NCBI GenBank assembly: GCA_012295275.1
Contig: CM022677.1
Span: forward strand, 12,656,934 to 12,718,933
DNA: 62,000 bases
Direction: 5' to 3'
Origin: Chrysomallon squamiferum
Taxonomy: Eukaryota > Mollusca > Gastropoda > Neomphalida > Peltospiridae
The position numbers and the translations under genes are program-made. The notes under the pieces were generated by a model. It saw nothing but the letters and a program-made list of their open reading frames with translations, was not told the DNA's origin and did not search any database. This document shows positions 36,311-47,302 of the stretch, in pieces (the stretch's first letter is position 1; every line of letters begins with the position of its first letter).

Positions 36311-37600
36311 TCTAACATTAATGTGTGAGATAAACTAATGCAAAGATAGGATTTATGCTACTGGCTCAAAATTAACCACACATCTTTTTTCTTTTTTTTT
36401 TACATTACTTGAATAGAAGTATTTTTGATTATACATATCATTTTTTTTATTCCTATATAATAATTATTTAACAGTCTGGCCATGCAGGTTTAAACTTGCT
36501 GAGTTGGTATATAGTTAACACCAGCTTCCTTTGAGGAATTTTAACTCACTGAGCTCAGTTGTTAATGATATATTGAATAAGTTTTGATTTTGGAATAATA
36601 AACCAGCTTAGCATTCACATCAATAACAGCAACAACAATCAAACATTTTATTTCAAAATGGTCGAATTACATAATATGGTCGTTACTCATTTATCTATCT
36701 ACACAGCTGTGTGTTATCAATCCATCCATCCTTCCATCCAGCATATCTGTTTCAATGAATTCACTTATCCATATACCTGTGTGTGTGTCTGCATATATAT
36801 GTGTGTGTTTGTCTCTCTATTGGTTTGCCCATTCAACATACTTGTATCCCATCTGACTATGTACCTCTCTTTCTTTTTCTAATTATCTATCTGTCAGTCT
36901 GTCTTGTTATCATTCCTATACACGTGTGTGTGTATGTATATATGTATGTATGTATGTGTGTACATCTATATGGATAGATCCATCCCTCCAATCAGCGTTA
37001 GTGAAAATTATTTATTTCATTTTAATTTATTTTATTTCAATTATTTTATTTTATTTTTATTTATTTACTTATTCTTTTAATTTTTTTATTTTTTATTTTA
37101 TTTGTTTTTGGCTGACGATTTCGTAACAAAAAGTAAAAAAAAAGAAATAGTACGAAATGGGTACGAGATGGTATATTACGTCAACGTCAGAAAAAAAAAA
37201 AATATATATATATATATATTACCACGTTTTCAGCAGTTACTACAGAGTATTAGCCATCTATGTATAAGAGGCATTGGTTATATGACATACTTCTCCAAAT
37301 TACTTTTAATGATCCATGTAGAATTATTGCATTGTAAAAGTCTACATGTTTAAAAGTCTGTAAATACTGATCGGCGTTCGTTGCTGCCATCGTGGATTTC
37401 GATCGGAAGTTTCTGTTCGGTCACGGAAGTTTTTAAACTTCCAAATACAATTATTTTACATCTACTTTCTGAACTTTTTATAATTTACACTGATAAAGAT
37501 GGTTGTTACAAAACTATGATCTCTTCCGCCTTTCCTTTTTAAACTAAAATAAATGAATTAAATAAATAAAATAAATAAATAAAATTAAATGAAAAACATT
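36311..37600. other. Microsatellite-rich DNA without gene
   Basis: ATCC/TATG/TG runs at 36690-36970 and a TTTTA-rich stretch at 37005-37105. No supported exon. Confidence 0.6.
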
Positions 37601-37604
37601 AAAT

Positions 37605-37910
37605 CAAATAGCAATTTTACAATAATTTATCAAATAATAATATCACGATAAATAAACCAAAAATACAGGAAACTGGTTAGTTAAAAGAAAAAGAAAACGC
37701 AGGGAATGTTAATAAGCTGGTTCTGTCTGCTACAAAACATTATACAGAATTGGTTATTTTCATCTAAAAGCAGCAAATCTAATTTACCGTCACCTCGCAT
37801 ATGCGAGGAGTAATCTATTTCAGAAGTCCGTGATCTAAGAGAAACAACTCTATTTAACACACTTGTTGGTAAATATACAAAAAAGACTGAGTATCGTAAA
37901 ATTAAAAAAA
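37605..37910. repeat. Diverged duplicated block, copy 1
   Basis: Matches 43510-43770 with many differences: shared words include ATTTTACAATAATT, TTCATCTAAA, GCAA.TCTAATTT-like and AATATACAAAAAAGACTGAGT. No open frame shared between copies. An unclassified repeat family. Confidence 0.6.
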
Positions 37911-38231
37911 AATTAAAAAAAAAGAGTTCAGACTGAATATATATCATTCACTGAATTCAGTAAATTCACTAAAATTATTTTATTTAAAACTAGTAGTAAG
38001 TTGGTTTAATTCTGGCCCCCGAGGTCTATTATGACTTGAAGCCGCTATACTGCATTTTGAGGTTTCAAAACTGAGTGCTATTTTTTAGTCCTATAGACAT
38101 AAGGTTAGTGATAAGTTATGACAGATAAATCAGTTATTAAGTTCAGCAGAAGAAACTTGATTAATATGTGATAATTAGGCAAGAAATATGCTTTTTATTT
38201 TACTCCACCACTTGGGGCAATTCTGGCACCA

Positions 38232-38516
38232 ATGGATGAGGTAAATGTGGCCCCATATTTGGAGGAACCGGTGGATGCAGCCAAAGAAAACGTTGATGGT
38301 GATGAGCCTGAACTAGAAGACAGAGATGTAGTAGATACACAAGAAAAATGTGAACTCAGTGGCAGAGTTGATGATGGAATGAATTCTGACGAGTTCATAG
38401 GATGTGACGGGTGCCCAAATTGGTTTTGTTATGATTCTTGCACAAATCTCGAAATCCCAGCTGGTGCAGACTTTAAAGATATTGTATTCTTGTGTGATAT
38501 TTGTCAAGGAGTTTAG
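38232..38516 (+). CDS. PHD-finger-like ORF, 94 residues
   Basis: The ATG in a CACCATGG-like context starts a Glu/Asp-rich 50-residue stretch (EEPVDAAKENVDGDEPELED), followed by CDGCPNWFCYDSC and then FLCDICQGV and a stop. The CxxC-x-W-x-HxxC-type spacing and final CxxC fit the C-terminal half of a PHD zinc finger, with Tyr-Asp-Ser-Cys where His-xx-Cys is usual. The first Cys pairs are missing. Truncated PHD fingers are common in transposon proteins, so this may be an element relic. The minus-strand frames here are shadows. Confidence 0.5.
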   Translation: MDEVNVAPYLEEPVDAAKENVDGDEPELEDRDVVDTQEKCELSGRVDDGMNSDEFIGCDGCPNWFCYDSCTNLEIPAGADFKDIVFLCDICQGV

Positions 38517-38549
38517 TTTATTGAAGTTTTGAATCTACTGGTACTGTTT

Positions 38550-38650
38550 GTATGTCTGTCTGTCTATGGATTTATCTCTCTGTAGGTATATCTGTCTCAC
38601 TGTCTATCTGTCTCTCTGTCTATCTATCTGTCCACCTATCTATCTAACCT
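38550..38650 (+). repeat. TCTG/TCTA tetranucleotide run
   Basis: Imperfect GTCTGTCTATC repeats. Confidence 0.85.
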
Positions 38651-39898
38651 CTCAGATTACAGTGATAAGAAATTAAAACTTCAGCAAAAAAATGTATAAA
38701 CACTGTTGAAAATATTGGGAGCGGTTCAGTGTATTCTTAAAATACTGAAGGATCTTCGAGATTAACATTAATATTAATAAATTAATTTATTTATTTATTT
38801 ATTTTGTTAACTGTTTTATGTCATAGAAAACAAAACTTGTCCCTGTAAATTACAGTTGAAATGTCCTTTGTTTTGCAGTAAAGAAAAACAAAATGTTCTT
38901 GTTCAAGTAACGTGTAACTCAGTTTTCACCATCCTTTTTTCAGAATCATTTTAATAATTTGTTATTCATAAAGTTTTGAGAAAAAATAACCTTATATGTT
39001 ATTATGAGGAACGCTATTTAGCACACATATTAGAACTGAATGACAATAGTTTATTTGTTTCAAGCAGACCTCTTTATACTAACACATTTAAATTTAGTGA
39101 AAGAACCATAACGTTTTACATTTATATGTAGCTCTCTAGATTATTCCTAGTTGAATATTAAATGTCTAATTATGAAGTTAAATTTTAGGGGAGATAATAG
39201 AATATTACTTCTTCAGATAATTTTCTGCAGATAACATGTGCCTTTCTGACTTTTCCTATTGTTAATAGAAAAGTATTTCAATTAATATTCTGAAAGGAAA
39301 TATTTCTACTATAAAATAAGAATATAATTACCAAGATATTCAGTTTTGCACCTAATAAAAATAAATATTTGTATCTCTCTTCAGAAAATTGTTTAATCTT
39401 GTTAATATCGTTTATAATAAAATATTTATTTCTTTCGCTTGTCCCGTAAGCTTTTAAAAAAGTTTCAATTTATTTGCATAAACTGTGCTCAGAAAAAAAC
39501 AAAAATTGAAAACAAAAATTAGAAAAGAAATAAAAACAAATGTGTACATTTTTGTTGTTGTAATATAACAAAGTTTATACAAATAAGCTAAGATTGAGTA
39601 AAAAAAGAAATAAACAAAAATAAAAAACCTGACATTTTCTTTAATTGTACTGCTTTACGTAATTTAATTCAGTCAGAACTATTTTATCTGGAATATTAAC
39701 ATAATAATATGTTTGCTATACTACAAAACAGATTTCTATATTTAGAAAATATAGCTAGCTCATCCGGATTAAGGACTTCTTCTTTATTTTATTCATTTTA
39801 ATTGATTTTATATTGTTTTTGATATATTAAAAATCAAACAAATCCGAAAACAAACAACGGAAACACCTCAGTACTCATTCAAAATTTCTAAAAATAAA

Positions 39899-39952
<54 letters not shown>

Positions 39953-42900
39953 AACAACATTATTACAGATAAACTCAATTTAATCATGTATATTTAATCA
40001 TGTTAATAATAAAAATACTGACAACGTAAATACCGACGCGCAGTCTTTCTTCAGATATCTGTAGAAATGTAATTCTCAGTTTGTCAGTATAACCGTTGTG
40101 ACTGTAAAAGCCTTCTCTCCATCTGCAATCTTAATACATTATCCAGAGATACTCGTATTTTCCTGTAATATATAATAAATAAATTGTGAGAAAAAAAAAA
40201 TAATAATAATAACACATATACTCACACAATTCCTTAGTTGTTATTAAAGTTTAAAAAAATGTTTATCACTTAACCTGTTCTATAATTCTCGATTTACACT
40301 GATTCTACATTCTGTCATATTAACTGCGCTCCTACTAAAGATGATTTTTTAAATTTATTTTTCATAAATAAAAATGAAATATTTACTTTATTTATACGGC
40401 GTTATTTGATTTTAATAACCTTTTCCAGCAGTATCACCTTTCTTTTCTGTATTCAATAGTGGTTAAATACAAAATGTTTGACATTATATAGCGCCGTGTT
40501 TCACAATAATATGTGGGTATGTAACAGAAAACAACATTGCACCGTTTCTTAAACTAAATTTTGATAACCTTGACATAGTCGAAAAATAAAATGTTATTTT
40601 CAGTTACAGCACAGAAGATTTTATTAAAACATTTTATTAAAAACGCGTTAACTTGATAATAAAAATAAATTTCTGCAGATGACAGGTAGCTGTCTGACTT
40701 TTCCTATTTAATAGAAAAGTATATCAATTAATTTTCTGAAATGAAATATTTCTGCTATAAAATAAGAATATAATTACCAAGATATTCAGTTTTGCACGTA
40801 ATAAAAAGAAAACACGGAGAAGTCTGGGAAAAGGGAAACTTATTAATGTATTTTCACTCAATCATTCTGTATTTTATCTATATTTATCTATTATTATTAT
40901 TGTATTCAGAGGTGATCTAATACAATGAAATATTAATTTTCGAGGTAAACTACAAAAAATCTTGATATTTTAAATTTGTTTTGATAATGACGTGTAAAAA
41001 TATCAGTGTTAAACAGCAGTACAGTTATTATAAGATTAAGGTAATTTTCGCTCATTGTCTCAGTTTATTCCTGTAAACTGCTGGTAGTAAATTAAAACGT
41101 AAATTCTGTCCAGCGTTCTCAGATTATCTTGAAAAAACTACGCTCATGGAAACTAAATATGATATTTATGTCATTAATTCTCGAATATAAATTGCTGAGA
41201 TTCCATTAAAGTAGGTTTTAAAGTTATACTATTGTGTTCTTTACAAAATATTCTTAAAGTTTTGTAGAAGACGTATGGATAGGCATGTTGTTGTTTTTTG
41301 TTTGTTTTGTGTTTTTTTATGATGTAACTTACAAATTATAATAAAATACAGTAGACATCTCGTAGTAGAATAAAATGTAACTGTCAGTGAAATTATCAGT
41401 ATTGTGTATGATGCAAACTAAAGGTAAAACATTGTAAAACATCACGTTATTTTCATTCAGTATCATTTATGATATAAAACTTGAATTACTTCGCTTATCT
41501 CTGTGAATTTTAATATTAATGTCGTTTGCTTTGCAAAATCAAATTCTGTGATTCAAGTAAAGTGTAACTTCTCACGTGCTCAGCATTAATTTTTAATTTT
41601 TTTTAATTTTTTTTTTTGTAGAGAAGAAACTGTAATTCAGTTTAAGAGAAAACTACTGTCACAATAGAGTGGCTTCCCCTGTATATCTAGTAATTAAATT
41701 ATTTATTTCTGAATTTACAAGTCGAGCGCTGTATAAACCACTATAAAATTAACAGGTCAGATCCAGATTAAAGTGATATTTGATTAACAGCAGAACAGAT
41801 TTCACTAAAAAGCTCTGAATGATGCTGAAAACTGAGCTTTTACTTTATAAGAATCCATTCATTTTTGATGATACGTTGATAATAAATGATGTCCACATAT
41901 ATATATATATATTTGTTATGATGCAAATCAAAGGTGAACGTAATAAAATATCGATGTAAGCAGTGTTTTTTTTTTTACTAAGATGGAACGTAATTTCCGC
42001 TCAGTCTCAGTTCAGTCGTATAAGCTGCACAGCTGGTACTAAACAAAAACGTAAATTGTGTCGAGCAGCCTTAAATTATCTTCAGAAAACTACGAAATTA
42101 AATGATATTATACACAGAAATTAAAGATTAACTGGTATAATATTGGTTACCATATTTAAAAATATGGCTTATTTGAAAGGCCCTCTGTATTTCTCAACAA
42201 CAAAATATATAAATAAATAAATAAATATATGTATAGTTTTATAAAAATTTGTTTTAGAGAGCCATGAAAAGATATTATCAGTAGTAAACAATTAAAAAAA
42301 AAGAAACATTAAGCTTATCCAGCAGTGCAGTTTATAAAGCAAAATGTAGAATCAGGAAAAATAATATGATATTTTATATTTATTTCGAATTCTTCACCTT
42401 TTCCTGTAATTTTTATTTAACAGTGTCTTCGCCTCGGAAACTTGTTTCACGTGGTAGACTGTAAAACTGATGACATAATCGAGATGAACAATAATAATAA
42501 TAACAGTTTGTACTGTTCATAGAGAGAAGCAGGCGGCGACAGAAAAATTGTTAAAACTAGAATTTATGGATTGATAGAGAAACACGTGGACAGATGTGGG
42601 TATATGTATTTTGCTGTCAGAAAAAGAAATAGGTATATATATATACACACACACACAAGTTGTGTATGTGTGTGTGTACTGAAGGAAATTAGAATTTTTG
42701 TATGCGTTATCTGAGGCATGGGTATGTAGGAGAAATAGATGTAGACATAGAGAGAGACAGACAGACAGATGTGAAAGTGAAAGGATGAGTTGGTACGTAC
42801 ATGTTATCTGTGAGAAAGAGTTAATGTATTTGTTGTCAAATAACTGCTGTATGTGAAAGACAGTGTCCTTGTTTATGAATAAATAAATACAAGTTCCAAG

Positions 42901-43183
42901 TGTTTTGTTTGTTGTTGTCTTTTCAAAAAATGAACAGAAAAATGATATAAAAGTAGAGATAAAAAACAGAATTATTAATTGGATTATTTTAATGATTTAT
43001 TCTTAAATTATTGTCTTGATTTTGAATTGTTGTTATTAACATTAAAAGATATTTGTAGATAGCTGAAATTAATCAGATTAAAAAAAATAATTTTAGCAAG
43101 TCTTTTTAAAAATAAATTTGGAGTAATTTTTATTTTAAAGAAATGAAAATGAAATTATGTTTGTCTATAATAATAAAAATAAA

Positions 43184-43217
<34 letters not shown>

Positions 43218-43500
43218 TTTAAAGAATTAAAAATTAATTTGCTTCATTATGGCGTCATTATAACAGCCTATGACATTATCAAATAAATGTAAAATGTGTT
43301 CATAGTACAAAATCTTAAAGGCTTATGTCAGTATAATTCATTATTAGAATTCATTGTTAAAAAGTGGTGTTTAGTTTTGTCTTAAAATGTTATTGTAATT
43401 ATATTTCCTATTTAACAAACTTCAGTTTGATTAGTAACAACATGCAGAGTGATCTTGACTGCTCAAAATTTATATGAAAAATTCATTGTTTTTATTCAAG
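38651..43500. repeat. AT-rich region of diverged duplicated blocks
   Basis: No gene seen in almost 5 kb. Related pairs are visible: 39220-39370 with 40665-40805 (both with AAGTAT.TCAATTAAT and TACCAAGATATTCAGTTTTG), and 41060-41160 with 41990-42110 (AAACGTAAATT.TGTC.AGC and ATTATCTT.A.AAAACTACG). AAT microsatellites occur at 39896-39948 and 43170-43215. Confidence 0.6.
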
Positions 43501-43509
43501 GGACAAATC

Positions 43510-43767
43510 GAAAAAAACTAGTTTTTAGCAAAATAGAAATTTTACAATAATTAATTAAGTAATAATAATAACGCAAATAAACAAACAAATAATGGAAATT
43601 GGCTATTTATAAACTGTTGGAGTGAATATATGGTACTATTGAAACATTTTGTTCTAAATCATTTTAAAGAATTAGCTAAATTCATCTAAATGTAGCAATT
43701 CAAATTTGGCTTGACACTGCTAAGGGATATAACTTTACGTGTTTGTAAATATACAAAAAAGACTGAG

Positions 43768-43769
<2 letters not shown>
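43510..43769. repeat. Diverged duplicated block, copy 2
   Basis: Counterpart of 37605-37910 in the same orientation. Ends at ACTGAGTGG immediately before the GA microsatellite. Confidence 0.6.

Positions 43770-43825
<56 letters not shown>
43770..43825 (+). repeat. (GA)n microsatellite
   Basis: Fifty-six bases of GA. Confidence 0.95.
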
Positions 43826-43828
<3 letters not shown>

Positions 43829-44409
43829 AGTATATATATAAATAATGAGTATATATATATGTCAGATTATGTTTTGCTAGTTGATAACAAATACAGAAGA
43901 TGTTGATCAATATATACATAATAAAAATAAAAACACACAAAGACTATTTTTTCTTTATTTATTTTTAAATTATTTGAATGTGCCTTAACATGTATATTTT
44001 ATTGTTAAGCAAAAACTCCAAACATTGCTAAAAATATTTAAAATACTGAATTTGCATAATCTTACAATATCTCTTAGAATAAAAAATGAAAATTTGAAAG
44101 CTGGAGAAATACTGACTGTAATTCTTAAAAGCAAAGATTGTAAGGGACTATTTGAATTACTTTGTTTGTTGTCACTGATTATGCATTTCTGAACTGTTTT
44201 ACCAGATTTCCTTGTGTCTGTATTAGGACCCCTGCTACTTACTTAAGTAAACAAGTTTCTTTCTCCAGATGATAACTTGTGCAGGGTAACTGCTAGTGAT
44301 GTCTACACTATAACAAAACATGAGGCACTAGATGTTTGTACAAACAAACCAGCTTTAATTTCTATGCAGCTTGGAAACATTAAATACCAATATGTACTTC
44401 ATTTTTAGA

Positions 44410-45200
44410 GACCTTTGATTTCCCCTGATTTAAATAATATAAAGAAAAAAAAAGGAATTTTTTTTTTTTTTAATAAAAAATTATAGATTTATTTTTTGCC
44501 CTTAATCACACAATCTTCAGAATATGTACACAATCATTACATAATTTTAAATATATTTACACTAATTACCCGAACTAACGCTTGATTTTCCCCTGATTTA
44601 AATAATATAAAGAAAACAAATTGTTTGTTTTTTTATATAAAAAATTATAATTACCACTAATTACACAATTTTAGAAACATGTACACAATGATTACCCCCA
44701 GCAAACCACTTTACTTTGATAGAAATATTTTCCCCGATTTAAATAATATGAAGAAAAACTATTTTTTTCATTTTCTATGGGTTTTTTAATAAAAAATTCT
44801 GATTACATAATTTTAAATATATTCACACTAATTACCCAACCCTTGATTTCCCCTGATTTAAATAATATAAAAAAGAAAAATTGTTTTGTGTTTTTTTTAT
44901 TTTTTTTTTTTTGATAAAAATTTCCAATTACACCTAATTACATAATCTTCAATTGTATTTATGTTGTATTTACCCTTGGTTTTCCCCTGATTTAAAAAAC
45001 ATTAAAGACATTGATTACCCCCATCAAGCTCTTGATTTCCCCCGATTTAAATAATAATGAAAAAAGATGAAAGAAATGTTTTGTTGTTGTTGTTTTTTTA
45101 TAAACATTCTAATTACACCTAATTACAAAATTTTATATATATTTAAACACTGATTACCCCCTGCAAAACCCTGATTTTCCCCTGATTTAGATAATATAAA
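44410..45200 (+). repeat. AT-rich tandem array with CCCCTGATTTAAATAATAT units
   Basis: The start word recurs at about 44416, 44588, 44733, 44853, 44985, 45040 and 45178, so the unit varies from about 55 to 170 bp. Each unit goes through an A-rich then T-rich stretch, then AATTACACCTAATTACATAA-like and ATTACCCC words. Confidence 0.85.
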
Positions 45201-45241
45201 AATTAATATCTCTATGCACTATCACATTCATTTGAACTTAC

Positions 45242-45549
45242 GTACAAAAAAGGCATTCCATAGCAGTGATGAATCTCCATTCCTCTTTCAGTGAAAAAAG
45301 TTAGAATAACCAAGCACCAATGATAAAAACAGTGCAAGCTGCTATGAAGTACAATGTGTACACTGGATGTTCTGATCACATTGACATTTCAGACAGATTT
45401 TCTCTTGAAAGTGTTGTTCTTTCTCTGGACAGGGAAGACTGTGATGTAATAGCATTCTTGTGCTCTAGTGAACCTTTTCTGAAAATGTGTCTTACAACAT
45501 TTTCAACTGAAATGCTGTATCAGGCAGCTTGAATCTGTTGTCTAGGATC
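45242..45549 (-). pseudogene. Decayed exon with a membrane segment
   Basis: Minus strand: acceptor TTGTTGTAG, 308 nt, donor GTAC|GTAAGT. A single frame runs the whole exon with TGA, TGA and TAA stops: DPRQQIQAA, stop, ISVENVVRHIFRKGSLEHKN and a Ser/Arg-rich stretch (SRERTTLSRENLSEMSM), stop, SEHPVYTLYFIAACTVFIIG, AWLF, stop, LFSLKEEWRFITAMECLFC. The 18-residue hydrophobic stretch looks like a membrane helix. Both TGA codons could come from CGA by C-to-T change. The plus-strand frame at 45320-45532 is its shadow. The layout faintly recalls the region before the first membrane helix of sterol O-acyltransferases; this is a weak guess. Confidence 0.5.
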
Positions 45550-45865
45550 CTACAACAAAACATAATATTCATTAATAAAGTAAACATAAAATAAAGTGCA
45601 AGCAGTATTTTTGTTGTCAATATTTCACTGTCTTAGTAAGTAGAATTTTAGTCCACATTTTTATTTTTTCCAACTAATTTTAATAATAAAAATAATTTAT
45701 TAAATGGTTTTATATTTTTAGTTTAATTTTATTTCTTGACTTTGACATAAAAGCATTAAAAGAGCAATACTATTCTGTGCACAAAAATAAATTTTGCTAC
45801 TTTTAATTAAATCCATCCTTAATCAAATGAGCTATAAAACACAAAAGTGAATGAATAAAACATAC

Positions 45866-45912
45866 CTTTATAGGAGCATTCAATCCACACATAGACATGG
45901 ATATTTTAGATC
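45866..45912 (-). CDS. Small exon upstream of the decayed membrane exon
   Basis: Minus strand: acceptor TTTGTCCAG, two bases plus 15 codons (SKISMSMCGLNAPIK), donor TAAAG|GTATGT. It ends in phase 0, which matches the start of the exon at 45549. Only one frame is open. Confidence 0.5.
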
Positions 45913-46300
45913 CTGGACAAAAAAAAATTAAACCCGTTCTTAATTAATAAAAATAAATAAAACAATAGTTATATAGATTATATTTTTAATCAAAAAAACA
46001 ACAACACACACACAACAAACTACTACAACCTAAAAACAGCAAATAATACAACTTTCACCTTATAAATTGTCTTCTTTAGTGTTGAAACACAATTAGAAAA
46101 GGAAAAGACAGTGTTAACTTACTTGGTCTCTTCAAGCTCTGTTTGATCTTTTTTTGTGTGATCGTTTAATGTTCCCAACACGAGTAACCATTACTTCCCA
46201 CTAACACATGCATGGAAATCGCTCTGTGAAAATATATAATATTTATTAGTATATAAGGGTAAGCAGCAGCCAAGCTGGTCAAGAAGTCGCTATTACAAGG

Positions 46301-47134
46301 ATGTCAAATACACAGAATAACAAGATGTTCATCTGCACCATTTTATCAGTCAACACCAGTTCAACAGTGTCAGCAGTCACAGTATGGACAATATGGACAA
46401 ACCTAATGATCCACAGTCAGCAGTCTGGTTTAATTTCACTAGTTGTGCACAGTCAAGATGTCAGTATAAAATTAGATACTTTGACTAGAAAGGTAGCTAT
46501 AATGTGTGATAAACTGGAAAAAGTGGACATGATCAAAAAACGTTTGAACAGTATGGATATAATTGTACAAGATATCAGTGGTAAAGTACAAGATATGGAA
46601 AAGGTATGAATTACATTCACTAATAACAGTATGAAACTTCAAATATGTGAATTAGAAACTGAGTTTGGTAATTTAAGAGAAAAACACAATGACTTACAAA
46701 CTCATGAAATGAGAGATAATAATAACAATATGAAACAACAAATATCTGAATTAGAAACTGAGTTTGGTAACTTAAGAGAAAAAAAGAAACTCGCTTCATG
46801 TGTGACAATTTAATCTTTAGTGGGAAACTAGAGGAAGGCACAGACAAGGAGTTGAAAAGTTTTATAAAAAATGAAATGAAAGTAGAAAATAATACTGACT
46901 TTGACAAGAATGAATCGAATGGGGAAGAAGTTTGATGGATACATAAGGCCTATTGTTGCAAAATTCATTTTATATAAAGACATAGAAATACTGAGAAGAG
47001 CTGCACCCAAAACACTTATAAACAAACCACATGGGGTTAATGAACAATTAGTGAAAGAAATGAATGGCAGAAGAAAATTACTATATCCAAATTACAGCAT
47101 AAAGGCAAGTGTAAAGACTGGTCTTAAATGGTAA
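46301..47134 (+). pseudogene. LINE ORF1 protein, frameshifted
   Basis: The frame 46301-46609 ends in a coiled coil (LEKVDMIKKRLNSMDIIVQD). 46631-46813 holds the same 15-residue motif twice (ELETEFGNLREK). Then CDNLI.SG.-type sequence and 46901-47134 with RMGKKFDGYIRPIVAKFILY, a GVNEQLVKEMNGRRKLL motif and a stop at 47134. The latter is typical of the C-terminal half of LINE ORF1 proteins, which bind the element RNA. At least two frame changes. Confidence 0.75.
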
Positions 47135-47302
47135 TAAACTGTATATCAAGGGCAGGCTGTTTACACTGGGAGAGGATGGGACAGAAGCCATATTAAAAGT
47201 AATAGAAATTAATGTGTGAGGTTTGGTAATTAAGCTTAAAGATACTCTGTTTCTTGAAACCATCATTAATATGATACCTTAATATTCTGTATTATAAAGT
47301 AT

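Noticed and set aside
45320-45532. Plus-strand ORF of 70 residues
   Set aside because: Opposite the minus-strand exon with strong splice sites on both ends and a membrane helix; it has no splice context of its own.
45242-45549. Stop codons rescued by A-to-I RNA editing
   Set aside because: Editing can change TAG or TGA, but frameshifts in other exons of the window cannot be repaired this way, so decay is simpler.
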